Part shown: positions 1 to 6,145 of the stretch, one piece after another
Layout: each line of letters begins with the position of its first letter
How positions within the stretch are numbered: the stretch's first letter is position 1
Assembly: GCA_031289285.1 (NCBI GenBank)
Contig: JAITPT010000021.1
Location: 1-6,262 of the forward strand
Reading direction: 5' to 3'
Length of the DNA stretch: 6,262 bases
From: Puniceicoccales bacterium
GTDB taxonomy: Bacteria > Verrucomicrobiota > Verrucomicrobiia > Opitutales > UBA953
The notes under the pieces: generated by a model
Database searches by the model: none
What the model was told of the DNA's origin: nothing
Seen by the model: the letters and a program-made list of their open reading frames with translations, nothing else
Program-made: the position numbers and the translations under genes

Positions 1-146
1 TGCGGGCGGTTTTGGGCAATCTTTTGGTCGTCTGCGGCTTGCGCTTTCCGCTCCACGCACCGCAAGGTGCGCGTCGGGAAAGCGCAAACCGCATCCGCCT
101 CAAAATCTTGCGCAAACCCATCCCGCTGAACTGCCGTTCTTCGGCT
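1..146 (+). repeat. Palindromic MITE-like element, copy 1 (left end cut off by window start)
   Basis: This is a non-coding element about 97% identical to 5835-5979: I count four substitutions and one single-base indel over about 141 bp. Its first ~20 bp, including the left terminal repeat, lie outside the window. The centre is a perfect hairpin, CGCACC (56-61), loop GCAA (62-65), GGTGCG (66-71). A second perfect stem pairs 39-47 (TTGCGCTTT) with 79-87 (AAAGCGCAA). The right end carries the family terminal repeat (AACTGCCGTTCTT, 129-141), but the last few bases have drifted (TCGGCT, where copy 2 has TAGGAT). Open frames crossing it are translations of the repeat and are not genes. Mobility is inferred from dispersal and palindromic ends; no transposase is present. 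Confidence 0.8.
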
Positions 147-186
147 AAAAAACAAGCGACCTCGATAAGGGGCATCAGCAATTGCC

Positions 187-220
187 AATGCTCGCGTCCC
201 ACTCAAAACAGCAAGGAACC
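187..220 (-). repeat. 34-bp dispersed repeat, copy A
   Basis: Read on the minus strand, this segment matches 5781-5814 on the plus strand at 29 of 34 positions. The core TTTGAGTGGGA is identical in both. It lies about 40 bp beyond the end of palindromic copy 1. The outer parts (TCCTTGC and GCGAGCA) still pair partly with each other, as the corresponding parts do perfectly in the other copy, so this may be a small hairpin-forming repeat. No function is assigned. Confidence 0.6.
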
Positions 221-267
221 ACAGAAGCGGTGTCGTTATCCGTGGCAATTTGTGTTCATCCGTGGTT
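217..267 (-). repeat. CCACGGATGAACAC-type intergenic repeat with small inverted repeat
   Basis: On the minus strand, immediately after the TGA stop of the hydrolase gene, the sequence reads AACCACGGATGAACAC followed by TTGCCACGGATAACGACAC, two imperfect copies of a CCACGGATRAMCAC motif. From experience, this kind of sequence recurs between genes in many environmental bacterial genomes. Positions 217-225 and 259-267 pair at 8 of 9 positions (AACCACAGA with TCCGTGGTT), giving a stem with a loop of about 33 nt. It could act weakly as a 3' end structure for the hydrolase mRNA, but no T-run follows directly, so I do not call it a terminator. Confidence 0.45.
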
Positions 268-3200
268 TCAGTTCTTAGGTTTATCTTCTGTCTTTTCGGC
301 GAGCAAGGAGAAGGGTTGGAAGAGGCCGTAGCCAATGCTGTCGTAGCGAGCGCCAGCAGGTTGGGTTTCGGGGGCTTGCTTGAAATGCCCGGGCCATGCA
401 CTGCCACGCTGTTTCCCGACACCAAGGTGGTGCGGCCCTAATAAGTTTTTCGGAGTGCCATAGACCTCAACAGTCACCTCGTTGGCACCAGCGCGAACCA
501 AAGCAGAAACATCCACCGTCCACGGAGCCGACATCACAAAACCCGCTGGTTTGCCGTTCACGAGCACACGCGCCGTCGCGCCATACCAGCCAGAGGGACT
601 CGACGGTAATTGCACCTTAAATTGCTTGCCAACTTGCTGTTCCGCTACCTGAAATGTCCGCGTGTAAGCCACTTTGCCGCTGTAAAACGGCATCCCTTGC
701 TTATTCCACGAGGCATCCGAGTCAGTGCCGAAATCGCCCAGCCCGCTGCCGTCGAGGAGATAATTGGCGCGGCGGTCGTGCCCGTCCGCCAGAAGCTCGC
801 TGGTGGGCGCGACCTTGACGCCCGTGAGAGGCTTTTTGGCAGCGTCCAAAAATTGCACTTCTGCCAGCCCGACAAAAGCGTTGTCGGCAGGTTTGACGTT
901 CGATACCAGCGGGAAGGCGACACCGTTGTGGTTGGAGAAAATCTCAAACTTTATTGTTTTTAGTTTTTTCGGCGCATCAAAAAACAACTCTATTGGCCTG
1001 CCGTCGCCGATGGGCAAATCGGTTTTGCCGAGACCCGTGATTTCCAGCGTTTTGACACCGCGCGTTTTTAATTTTTGCTCGTTGTAATTCCAGATGCGTA
1101 GGCCGGAAACTTCTTTTTCGTCGCCAAGGTCGAACACCAGCGCGGGCGCACGGTCGCTTTTTCCAGAAAAACCTACACCAGCGGAAAGCCACGAGACGCC
1201 GTTAAGCTCTTCGTTGTGAACAAGGGCAGGCGTCGCCTTTGTTTGTTGGCGCAGCGTCAACAGTTTTGGTGCGGTGGCGACAAAGCCTTTTTTCGCATTC
1301 TCCAAGGAGAAGTTGCCGAGCAAATAAACAGGTTCGATTTCGTGTTCGATGCGCATTCTCGACGCTTTGAGCGTGAGCGTGTTTTTGCCTATTTTCGCAG
1401 TTTTGGAAATAGCGATTTTTGCAAACGCCCTGTCGAGCCACCAGACGCCGGACGTGGGTTTTATTTCCACTCCATTAAGAGTGATTGTGTAGATGTCGGC
1501 GCGTTCTACAACGATGCTTAAATTCGCAGGGACGGTGTCGCGCAGCGTGAAGTGGTAATCAACCTCAAATGCGCTATCTTCGGGAAACGCTTTTTTGATA
1601 AGCTCGTCTTTGAACTGCACTTGATTGTCCCAAGGATTTCCGGCGGCGAAACCGTTTTTCAGAAAGAGCGAGCGGTTGACCTTGTAAGTGTAGGCTTCGT
1701 TGCCGGACTCGCCGCGTATCTTGGGTCTGGCATAGTCGAGCACGAGCACATTCTCTTCTGGTGTGGCGACTTGCGTCTCGCCGCCTTCGAGCGCGGCAAA
1801 CACGCTGGCGGATTGTTGTTTGGCGTCGGTGATTGCTTCGTCGGAGAGAATGACGAGGCTGCTTCCGGCGGGTTGCAAAACGAAACCGTAGATTTTGCCT
1901 TTGGGGAGACTGTTATATATCTCGCCGTTCTCGCAGATAGAGATGTGTTTGTCCGTCTTTACTTTCACTTCGACTTTATTTTTTAGGTCGGTGTTGCAAA
2001 TAAACAAGACTTCAGCGTCGGCAAGTTTGCGGCGATGGTGGAAAATGCTTCGCACGCCTTCGGGGACGGAGATGGAAAGCCCTGTCTGCGCGGTGCGCGA
2101 GCGAGCGAGTGCGACCGCCTCTTCAAGCGTCACTTTTTTTGCTTCGAGTGCGATGTCTGTCACCTGTCCGTTGACACGCGAGGGTTTTTCTCCAAGGAGC
2201 AAAAGTTTGCCGCCGTTTTTCACATATTCTTGCAAAAGTGTCAGCGTTGTTTTGTTGAGGTTTTCGCAGTGTTGCGGCAGGATGACGAGGTCGTAACTTG
2301 CTTGTCCGACGGTAAATTGTGTGCCTTGGACTTTGCCGGAATGGCGGATGATGTCCTCTGAGCCGAGGTCGTATTCTGTCTGTGCATGTTCCAGTGCGTT
2401 GACTGTTTTCGTGAAACTTTTTGCGATGTCAGAGAGTTCTCTTTGCCCTTGGTAGAGCCACGCGGTTGTCGTTGGTTCGAGCAAGAGGACTCGGTTGATT
2501 TGGCGGCCTTGGGAGAGTGCGTAAGAGAGACGTGTAAAATGGTTGGCGAGGACGTGGTATCCAGAGAACCATGCGGAGTGATAAGAGAAAGATTGCGGGT
2601 GGTCGCGTTTGCGTGCTCCGCGTATGGTGACATAAGAGAGGTGCTCGTTGTTTGTATTGACGCCCACGGCGTAAGACCAGTCGCCGAGGCGGCGCATATC
2701 CTCGAAGCGTAAATCCCAGCCGCCCGCACCGTAGTTTTCGGAGAGTGTGCGCGAGCGTCCCATTTGGTTGGCGGCGGAGGCAAGCTCTTTGCCGCTGCGC
2801 ACGTTGCCAAACTGGGCACCGGCGGAGTCGTCGTTGTAAGTGTTTTGCAGCAAATCAATTGCGGGGCGTTGCATCCACGCATACATCGCCATGTTGTCGG
2901 GGCCGTGAGAGGTTCCCGGCCAGCCGTGTTCCCAGTAGTGCCCTGTGAACTCGATGCCGTATTGTTCGCAACGCGCTGCGTAGGGTTTGGCGAAACGGTC
3001 TATAAACAAGTCTAAAACAAGCTGGTGGTAATTGTGGCGGACACGTTTCCAATCGCCGACTTTTTTTACAAGCGAGGGGATGTTGTCGGCGAGTGAATAG
3101 CCGAAGCGTTTTTCAAACTCGCCGCTGAAGTCTTTGTTCCACGGGAGCGAGCTGCGTAGGCCGCCGAAGTTCAAATTGATTGGGTGCGGCTCGTCGGTGA

Positions 3201-4353
3201 AAATGCCGGGGACTCTTTTGCCAAATTCTTTGGCGATTTCGGGGACGTTTTTATAGGCGTCGAGCGTGATGTCGAGAAACTTTTCGGTGACGCCTTTTTT
3301 TAGCAAGTCAACATACCATTTTCCGCCATACCAACCGCCGCTGGAAACATAGCGGGCGTGGGCGACGAGGTATTTTCCGCCGTTGGGGAGAGGCGCAAGT
3401 TTGCCAGTTTTTTTAGCGTCGGCGGTGATGTTTTTTCCGGCGTCGTCGAACACATACCAGATTTCTTTACCGACTCTTTTAAGTTCGGGCACTTCTGCGA
3501 AGGTGAGCGACATTCCACGCGACTCCGGCATGGCGTCGGGGACGAAGCCGCCGGCAAATCCGCTTGGGTAGGAGTTTTCGTCGTAAATCCAAATGTTCAT
3601 GTCGAGTTTTTGCGCCTCATCGAGCGCGGCTTTCCAGAGGGAAAACCACTCTTTGGAGAGGTAGGGCGTCATCAGACCTGGGCGCGGGTGAACCCACGCT
3701 TGTTTGACGTTTTGTGCGGCGAGGTCGCGCAGTGTCGAGCGGACTTGTTCCTCGGTGAGCCGGTCGTTCCACGTCCAGAGCGGGCCGGAGGAAAAGTCGC
3801 GTCCGGGCGCGGGGTAGTTTTTGCGGAACTCGGCGAGCGAGATGTCGCGAAGCGGATTGAGTTTGGGCAGTGCCGGCAAGACGACGGGCGTGGCGACGGC
3901 AGGCTTCGCTTGGCGCGGGAGCGTCGCCAAGGCGGACTCAATTTGCTGTGCGTCCACAAAAAACTCTTTTGCCGTTTTATTTTTCGGGAAGAAGATCTGA
4001 CGTCCGATTTGAATACTGACATTTTCGAGACCTGCCTCGGCTTCGATTTTGAGCGACCCTTGGGCTGCAAACGTTTTTCTTACGAAAGCGCCAAGGCGTT
4101 CGTCGCAGATTATTTTTCCGTCTGAACGCTGGGTGACAATGACGCGGCCTGCGGCGGAGGTCGTGACAGTGAAACTGTAGTCGGGCGCAGTTTTTTCCGG
4201 CGTGGCGACGGCGGCGGTAAGCGCGGCAACGGGCAGAGTCGTAGTCTTTTTGACGCGGACGATTTCTTTGCCTGCGTGCGCCGACCAAACGGCAACGAGT
4301 GCGCTGGCTCCTGCGATTAACAGGACAGGGATGAACGAGTTGATTTTTAACAT
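268..4353 (-). CDS. Secreted GH106-type glycoside hydrolase (alpha-L-rhamnosidase-like)
   Basis: This predicted exported enzyme would cleave terminal alpha-L-rhamnose (or a related deoxysugar) from a glycan. I chose the ATG at 4353 because it gives a compact signal peptide: MLKINSF, a hydrophobic stretch, then SAHA before GK at about residue 27. A GTG at 4380 would add nine residues; neither start has a Shine-Dalgarno. From the ATG, residues ~50-150 form an unrecognised N-terminal module, followed by a Pro/Ala-rich linker. A TIM-barrel-like catalytic region follows (~166-620) with LWTWND, WVHPRPG, YDENSYPSGFAGG, FTDEP (385-389), FTGHYWEHGW (469-478) and SENYGAGGW (538-546), the pattern of GH106. 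E388, E475 and E539 are candidate catalytic acids; I cannot assign roles. Next comes an amidotransferase-like alpha/beta segment (INRVLLLEP, YDLVILPQ, GGKLLLLG; 619-721). Beta-sandwich modules follow: ~866-1021, a possible F5/8-type carbohydrate-binding module ~1046-1171, and a GH2-like C-terminal jelly roll ~1191-1351. At 1361 residues it is long for the family. The family call is firm; the substrate is inference. Confidence 0.88.
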   Translation of the reverse strand: MLKINSFIPVLLIAGASALVAVWSAHAGKEIVRVKKTTTLPVAALTAAVATPEKTAPDYSFTVTTSAAGRVIVTQRSDGKIICDERLGAFVRKTFAAQGSLKIEAEAGLENVSIQIGRQIFFPKNKTAKEFFVDAQQIESALATLPRQAKPAVATPVVLPALPKLNPLRDISLAEFRKNYPAPGRDFSSGPLWTWNDRLTEEQVRSTLRDLAAQNVKQAWVHPRPGLMTPYLSKEWFSLWKAALDEAQKLDMNIWIYDENSYPSGFAGGFVPDAMPESRGMSLTFAEVPELKRVGKEIWYVFDDAGKNITADAKKTGKLAPLPNGGKYLVAHARYVSSGGWYGGKWYVDLLKKGVTEKFLDITLDAYKNVPEIAKEFGKRVPGIFTDEPHPINLNFGGLRSSLPWNKDFSGEFEKRFGYSLADNIPSLVKKVGDWKRVRHNYHQLVLDLFIDRFAKPYAARCEQYGIEFTGHYWEHGWPGTSHGPDNMAMYAWMQRPAIDLLQNTYNDDSAGAQFGNVRSGKELASAANQMGRSRTLSENYGAGGWDLRFEDMRRLGDWSYAVGVNTNNEHLSYVTIRGARKRDHPQSFSYHSAWFSGYHVLANHFTRLSYALSQGRQINRVLLLEPTTTAWLYQGQRELSDIAKSFTKTVNALEHAQTEYDLGSEDIIRHSGKVQGTQFTVGQASYDLVILPQHCENLNKTTLTLLQEYVKNGGKLLLLGEKPSRVNGQVTDIALEAKKVTLEEAVALARSRTAQTGLSISVPEGVRSIFHHRRKLADAEVLFICNTDLKNKVEVKVKTDKHISICENGEIYNSLPKGKIYGFVLQPAGSSLVILSDEAITDAKQQSASVFAALEGGETQVATPEENVLVLDYARPKIRGESGNEAYTYKVNRSLFLKNGFAAGNPWDNQVQFKDELIKKAFPEDSAFEVDYHFTLRDTVPANLSIVVERADIYTITLNGVEIKPTSGVWWLDRAFAKIAISKTAKIGKNTLTLKASRMRIEHEIEPVYLLGNFSLENAKKGFVATAPKLLTLRQQTKATPALVHNEELNGVSWLSAGVGFSGKSDRAPALVFDLGDEKEVSGLRIWNYNEQKLKTRGVKTLEITGLGKTDLPIGDGRPIELFFDAPKKLKTIKFEIFSNHNGVAFPLVSNVKPADNAFVGLAEVQFLDAAKKPLTGVKVAPTSELLADGHDRRANYLLDGSGLGDFGTDSDASWNKQGMPFYSGKVAYTRTFQVAEQQVGKQFKVQLPSSPSGWYGATARVLVNGKPAGFVMSAPWTVDVSALVRAGANEVTVEVYGTPKNLLGPHHLGVGKQRGSAWPGHFKQAPETQPAGARYDSIGYGLFQPFSLLAEKTEDKPKN

Positions 4354-4458
4354 AGGGCGGGAGAAAAAAGGGCGTGACACGTTTGCGCAAGTCTGTTTTT
4401 TTCCGGCGCGTCAAAACGACTCACCGCACACACAACTCACTGCACATCGCACATCGCC
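4354..4458. promoter_or_regulatory. Divergent intergenic region, presumed to hold both promoters
   Basis: The two protein genes start back to back here, so both promoters must lie in these 105 bp or inside the coding sequences. I see no convincing -10/-35 pair. A TTGACG on the minus strand (4409-4414) resembles a -35 for the hydrolase, but nothing like TATAAT lies 16-18 nt downstream of it. An 8-bp palindrome TTGCGCAA (4383-4390) could be an operator half, though it may be chance. The stretch before the lipoprotein start is CA-rich with a short direct repeat of GCACATC, and it has no ribosome binding site. Confidence 0.35.
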
Positions 4459-5565
4459 ATGAAACTTCCTCTCGCCGCACTCGCTGCAAAACTTTCCGTC
4501 GCCTTGCTCCTCGCGCTCACGCTCGGGGCTTGTCAAAGCGGCGTCTCTAATCCTAAGGGGCGCACCACGCTGCTCGGCGGCAAACTGCTCCCCGAAACTT
4601 TTGCCAGCCCCGATGGGTTGACGCTCGGCGCAGACGGCAACATCTACGTCTCCATCACCCAACACGCGACCAATTGGAAGCATCCTGCGAAAATCGCCCG
4701 CATCGGTGCCGACGATTCCATCAGCGACTTTTTTGTGCTCCCGCCCAATGAGCGAAGCGGCAGGACGATGCCGATGGGGCTTGTCTTCGCGGGCGACGGG
4801 CACCTCTACGTCGCCGATAATCAGGGGGGCATGGACAAGGGCATGAACGGGTCTTCGTCGCTCCTGCGCGTTGTCATCGAGAACGGCAAACCGCTCCGTG
4901 CCGAGCGTGTCGTCGAGGGTATCAACGCCGCCAACGGAGTCGCCGTTTGGAAAGACCACATCTACGTTTCCGACCCCGATCTGCGTGTATCCGGGCGCAA
5001 CCTCAGCGGCGTTTATCGTTTTGCAATTTCCGAGTTGAAGGCCGGTGCGCCCGTGAAGGTCACTGGCGTGGGCGACCCTCACCTCATCCTCACAATCGAG
5101 ACGCGCAACAAAGCTGCGCGGGGAGCTAACGGTATTGCTTTCGACTCGGAGGGGCATCTCTATGTCAACAATTTTGGCGACGTCGAGGTGCTGCGCTACA
5201 CCTTGGACTCCGCCGGAAACATCGCCCGCACCGAGGTCTTCGCCCGCCTCCGAGAGAAGGGCGTGTCGTCGGTTGATGGGATGCACACGGACGCGGAGGA
5301 TAATCTTTGGATCGCCGACATTCTCGGAAATGCGGTTTTGCGCCTCTCGACAAAAACGGGGCGCGTCACCTTTTTAGCACAGAGCAAGGTGCCCTCCGAC
5401 GATGCCAACAGTGCCGACGGCGCACTTGATAAAGACGGCGCACTCGACACGCCTTCGGAGTGCATCCTCCGTGGCGACAAACTCTATGTGTCAAACATAG
5501 ATTTGCCGATTAAGCCGAGTGTCGGCGACGCTACGCAGACAATCACAGTAATCTCTTTGAAATGA
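4459..5565 (+). CDS. Lipoprotein with SMP-30/gluconolactonase-like six-bladed beta-propeller
   Basis: The protein starts with a lipoprotein signal peptide: positively charged K2, a hydrophobic run, then LGAC with the lipidated cysteine at residue 25. Residue +2 is Q, so by the enteric Lol rule it would go to the outer membrane. Six propeller-type repeats follow: DGLTLGADGNIYVS (52-65), MGLVFAGDGHLYVAD (106-120), NGVAVWKDHIYVSD (159-172), NGIAFDSEGHLYVNN (224-238), DGMHTDAEDNLWIAD (273-287) and PSECILRGDKLYVSN (332-346). N224 and D273 are 49 residues apart, close to the spacing of the metal ligands N154 and D204 in human SMP-30, so a metal site is plausible. The family includes sugar-lactone hydrolases, but many propeller lipoproteins are non-catalytic binders. 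It is divergent from the hydrolase gene, and a joint role in sugar use is only inferred. The ATG at 4459 starts directly at the signal peptide and lacks a Shine-Dalgarno. Confidence 0.82.
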   Translation: MKLPLAALAAKLSVALLLALTLGACQSGVSNPKGRTTLLGGKLLPETFASPDGLTLGADGNIYVSITQHATNWKHPAKIARIGADDSISDFFVLPPNERSGRTMPMGLVFAGDGHLYVADNQGGMDKGMNGSSSLLRVVIENGKPLRAERVVEGINAANGVAVWKDHIYVSDPDLRVSGRNLSGVYRFAISELKAGAPVKVTGVGDPHLILTIETRNKAARGANGIAFDSEGHLYVNNFGDVEVLRYTLDSAGNIARTEVFARLREKGVSSVDGMHTDAEDNLWIADILGNAVLRLSTKTGRVTFLAQSKVPSDDANSADGALDKDGALDTPSECILRGDKLYVSNIDLPIKPSVGDATQTITVISLK

Positions 5566-5573
5566 CTTTTTTG

Positions 5574-5675
5574 CCGCCGCGAGGGAATGAACGAGTGCGA
5601 TTGAGTGAGAGCGAATGAGTGAGTGGATGGATGAGTGAGTGGATGGATGAGTGAGTGAGTGAGTTTTCGCGGCGG
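5574..5675. repeat. 9-bp perfect inverted repeat enclosing the tandem array
   Basis: CCGCCGCGA (5574-5582) and its exact reverse complement TCGCGGCGG (5667-5675) flank an array of tetranucleotide repeats, which would form an 84-nt loop. The left arm begins nine bases after the lipoprotein stop codon and the right arm ends ten bases before the tRNA. Neither strand has a T-run directly after the 3' arm, so this is not a standard intrinsic terminator, although it sits where one would be expected. Confidence 0.6.
5584..5664 (+). repeat. Tetranucleotide-based tandem repeat (GAGT/GATG)
   Basis: The 16-bp unit GAGTGAGTGGATGGAT occurs twice perfectly (5617-5632 and 5633-5648) and is followed by four GAGT units (5649-5664). 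The preceding 33 bp (5584-5616) are a decayed version with the same period of four. It is non-coding and lies between the lipoprotein gene and tRNA-Leu. Such arrays can change length by replication slippage. No reading frame crosses it in either neighbouring gene, so gene switching by frame change is not expected. Confidence 0.85.
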
Positions 5676-5685
5676 AGGGAAAAAT

Positions 5686-5768
5686 GCCCGGATGGCGGAA
5701 TGGTAGACGCACCAGACTTAAAATCTGTTGCCGGAAACGGCGTGGGGGTTCGAGTCCCCCTCCGGGCA
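5686..5768 (+). tRNA. tRNA-Leu (anticodon UAA)
   Basis: All arms can be drawn. The acceptor stem is GCCCGGA (5686-5692) with TCCGGGC (5761-5767), and the discriminator is A5768, as is normal for leucine. The D-arm contains GGTAGACGC. The anticodon stem CCAGA/TCTGT encloses the loop CTTAAAA with anticodon TAA at 5719-5721. The long variable arm of a class II tRNA is present (TGCCG-GAAA-CGGCG), and the T-arm is GGGGG-TTCGAGT-CCCCC. It reads UUA codons. The 3' CCA is not encoded, since A5768 is followed by CCC. A run of six T at 5772-5777 may help end transcription. The gene appears to be a single unit. Confidence 0.96.
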
Positions 5769-5780
5769 CCCTTTTTTCTG

Positions 5781-5814
5781 GGTTCCTCGCTACTTTGAGT
5801 GGGAGGCGAGGATT
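5781..5814 (+). repeat. 34-bp dispersed repeat, copy B
   Basis: It matches the minus strand of 187-220 at 29 of 34 positions. Within it TCCTCGC (5784-5790) and GCGAGGA (5806-5812) pair perfectly around a 15-nt loop. The similarity to copy A stops exactly where palindromic element copy 2 begins (5815). This independently supports that element boundary and suggests the element sits directly beside, or was inserted at the edge of, this repeat. Confidence 0.6.
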
Positions 5815-5979
5815 ATCCTAAAAACGGTAGTTAATGCGGGCGGTTTTGGGCAATCTTTTGGCCGTCTGCGGCTTGTGCTTTCGCTCCACGCACCGCAAGG
5901 TGCGCGTCGGGAAAGCACAAACCGCATCCGCCTCAAAATCTTGCGCAAACCCTTCCCGCTGAACTGCCGTTCTTAGGAT
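5815..5979 (+). repeat. Palindromic MITE-like element, copy 2 (complete, 165 bp)
   Basis: The ends are inverted repeats: ATCCTAAAAACGGTAGTT on the left and ATCCTAAGAACGGCAGTT as the reverse complement of the right. The whole element folds as a long imperfect hairpin with arms of 80 and 81 nt. At its tip is CGCACC (5889-5894), loop GCAA (5895-5898), GGTGCG (5899-5904). The stem 5873-5881 with 5912-5920 (TTGTGCTTT with AAAGCACAA) is perfect, as it is in copy 1 despite the base change. No target duplication can be shown with confidence. It has no coding capacity and no transposase nearby, so mobilisation would have to be in trans. Confidence 0.85.
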
Positions 5980-5982
5980 TAA

Positions 5983-6145
5983 CCTAAAAACGGCAGTTGA
6001 GTCGTGTCGTCTTGCGGAAGCTGTTATGACATCTGCACTTGTTGGCTTTGTTCGACGCACCAACAGGTGCGCTTTCACAAATCCACCAAGCGTAGCTGCC
6101 ACAACATCTTCTCGCAATACTTCCCCTCCAACCGCCGTTTTTAGG
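5983..6145 (+). repeat. Palindromic MITE-like element, copy 3 (complete, diverged, 163 bp)
   Basis: The terminal inverted repeats CCTAAAAACGGCAGTTG and CCTAAAAACGGCGGTTG (reverse complement of the right end) match those of copy 2. At the exact centre is CGCACC (6056-6061), loop AACA (6062-6065), GGTGCG (6066-6071). The arms between ends and centre are largely different in sequence from copies 1 and 2, yet they still pair with each other imperfectly along most of their length. This is therefore a second subfamily with the same architecture. It follows copy 2 after a 3-bp gap. Confidence 0.78.

Noticed and set aside
3358..4125. 255-codon plus-strand frame inside the hydrolase gene
   Set aside because: It lies wholly antisense to conserved catalytic motifs of the hydrolase and shows no family features.
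4381..4391. GTTTGCGCAAG in the divergent intergenic region matches the complement of an 11-bp string in the palindromic elements (107-117)
   Set aside because: It contains an 8-bp palindrome, and an 11-bp match between a short element and a 6-kb window is not unexpected by chance. No further similarity extends from it.
4411..5286. 291-codon minus-strand frame opposite the lipoprotein gene
   Set aside because: It is a shadow of the lipoprotein reading frame with no recognisable domain. The plus strand has a clear signal peptide and six propeller motifs.
1..5979. Composite transposon or excisable unit bounded by direct repeats (copies 1 and 2)
   Set aside because: The elements are short non-autonomous repeats, the region between holds no transposase or integrase, and copy 1 reaches the window edge. 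Homologous recombination between them is possible but nothing shows it happens.
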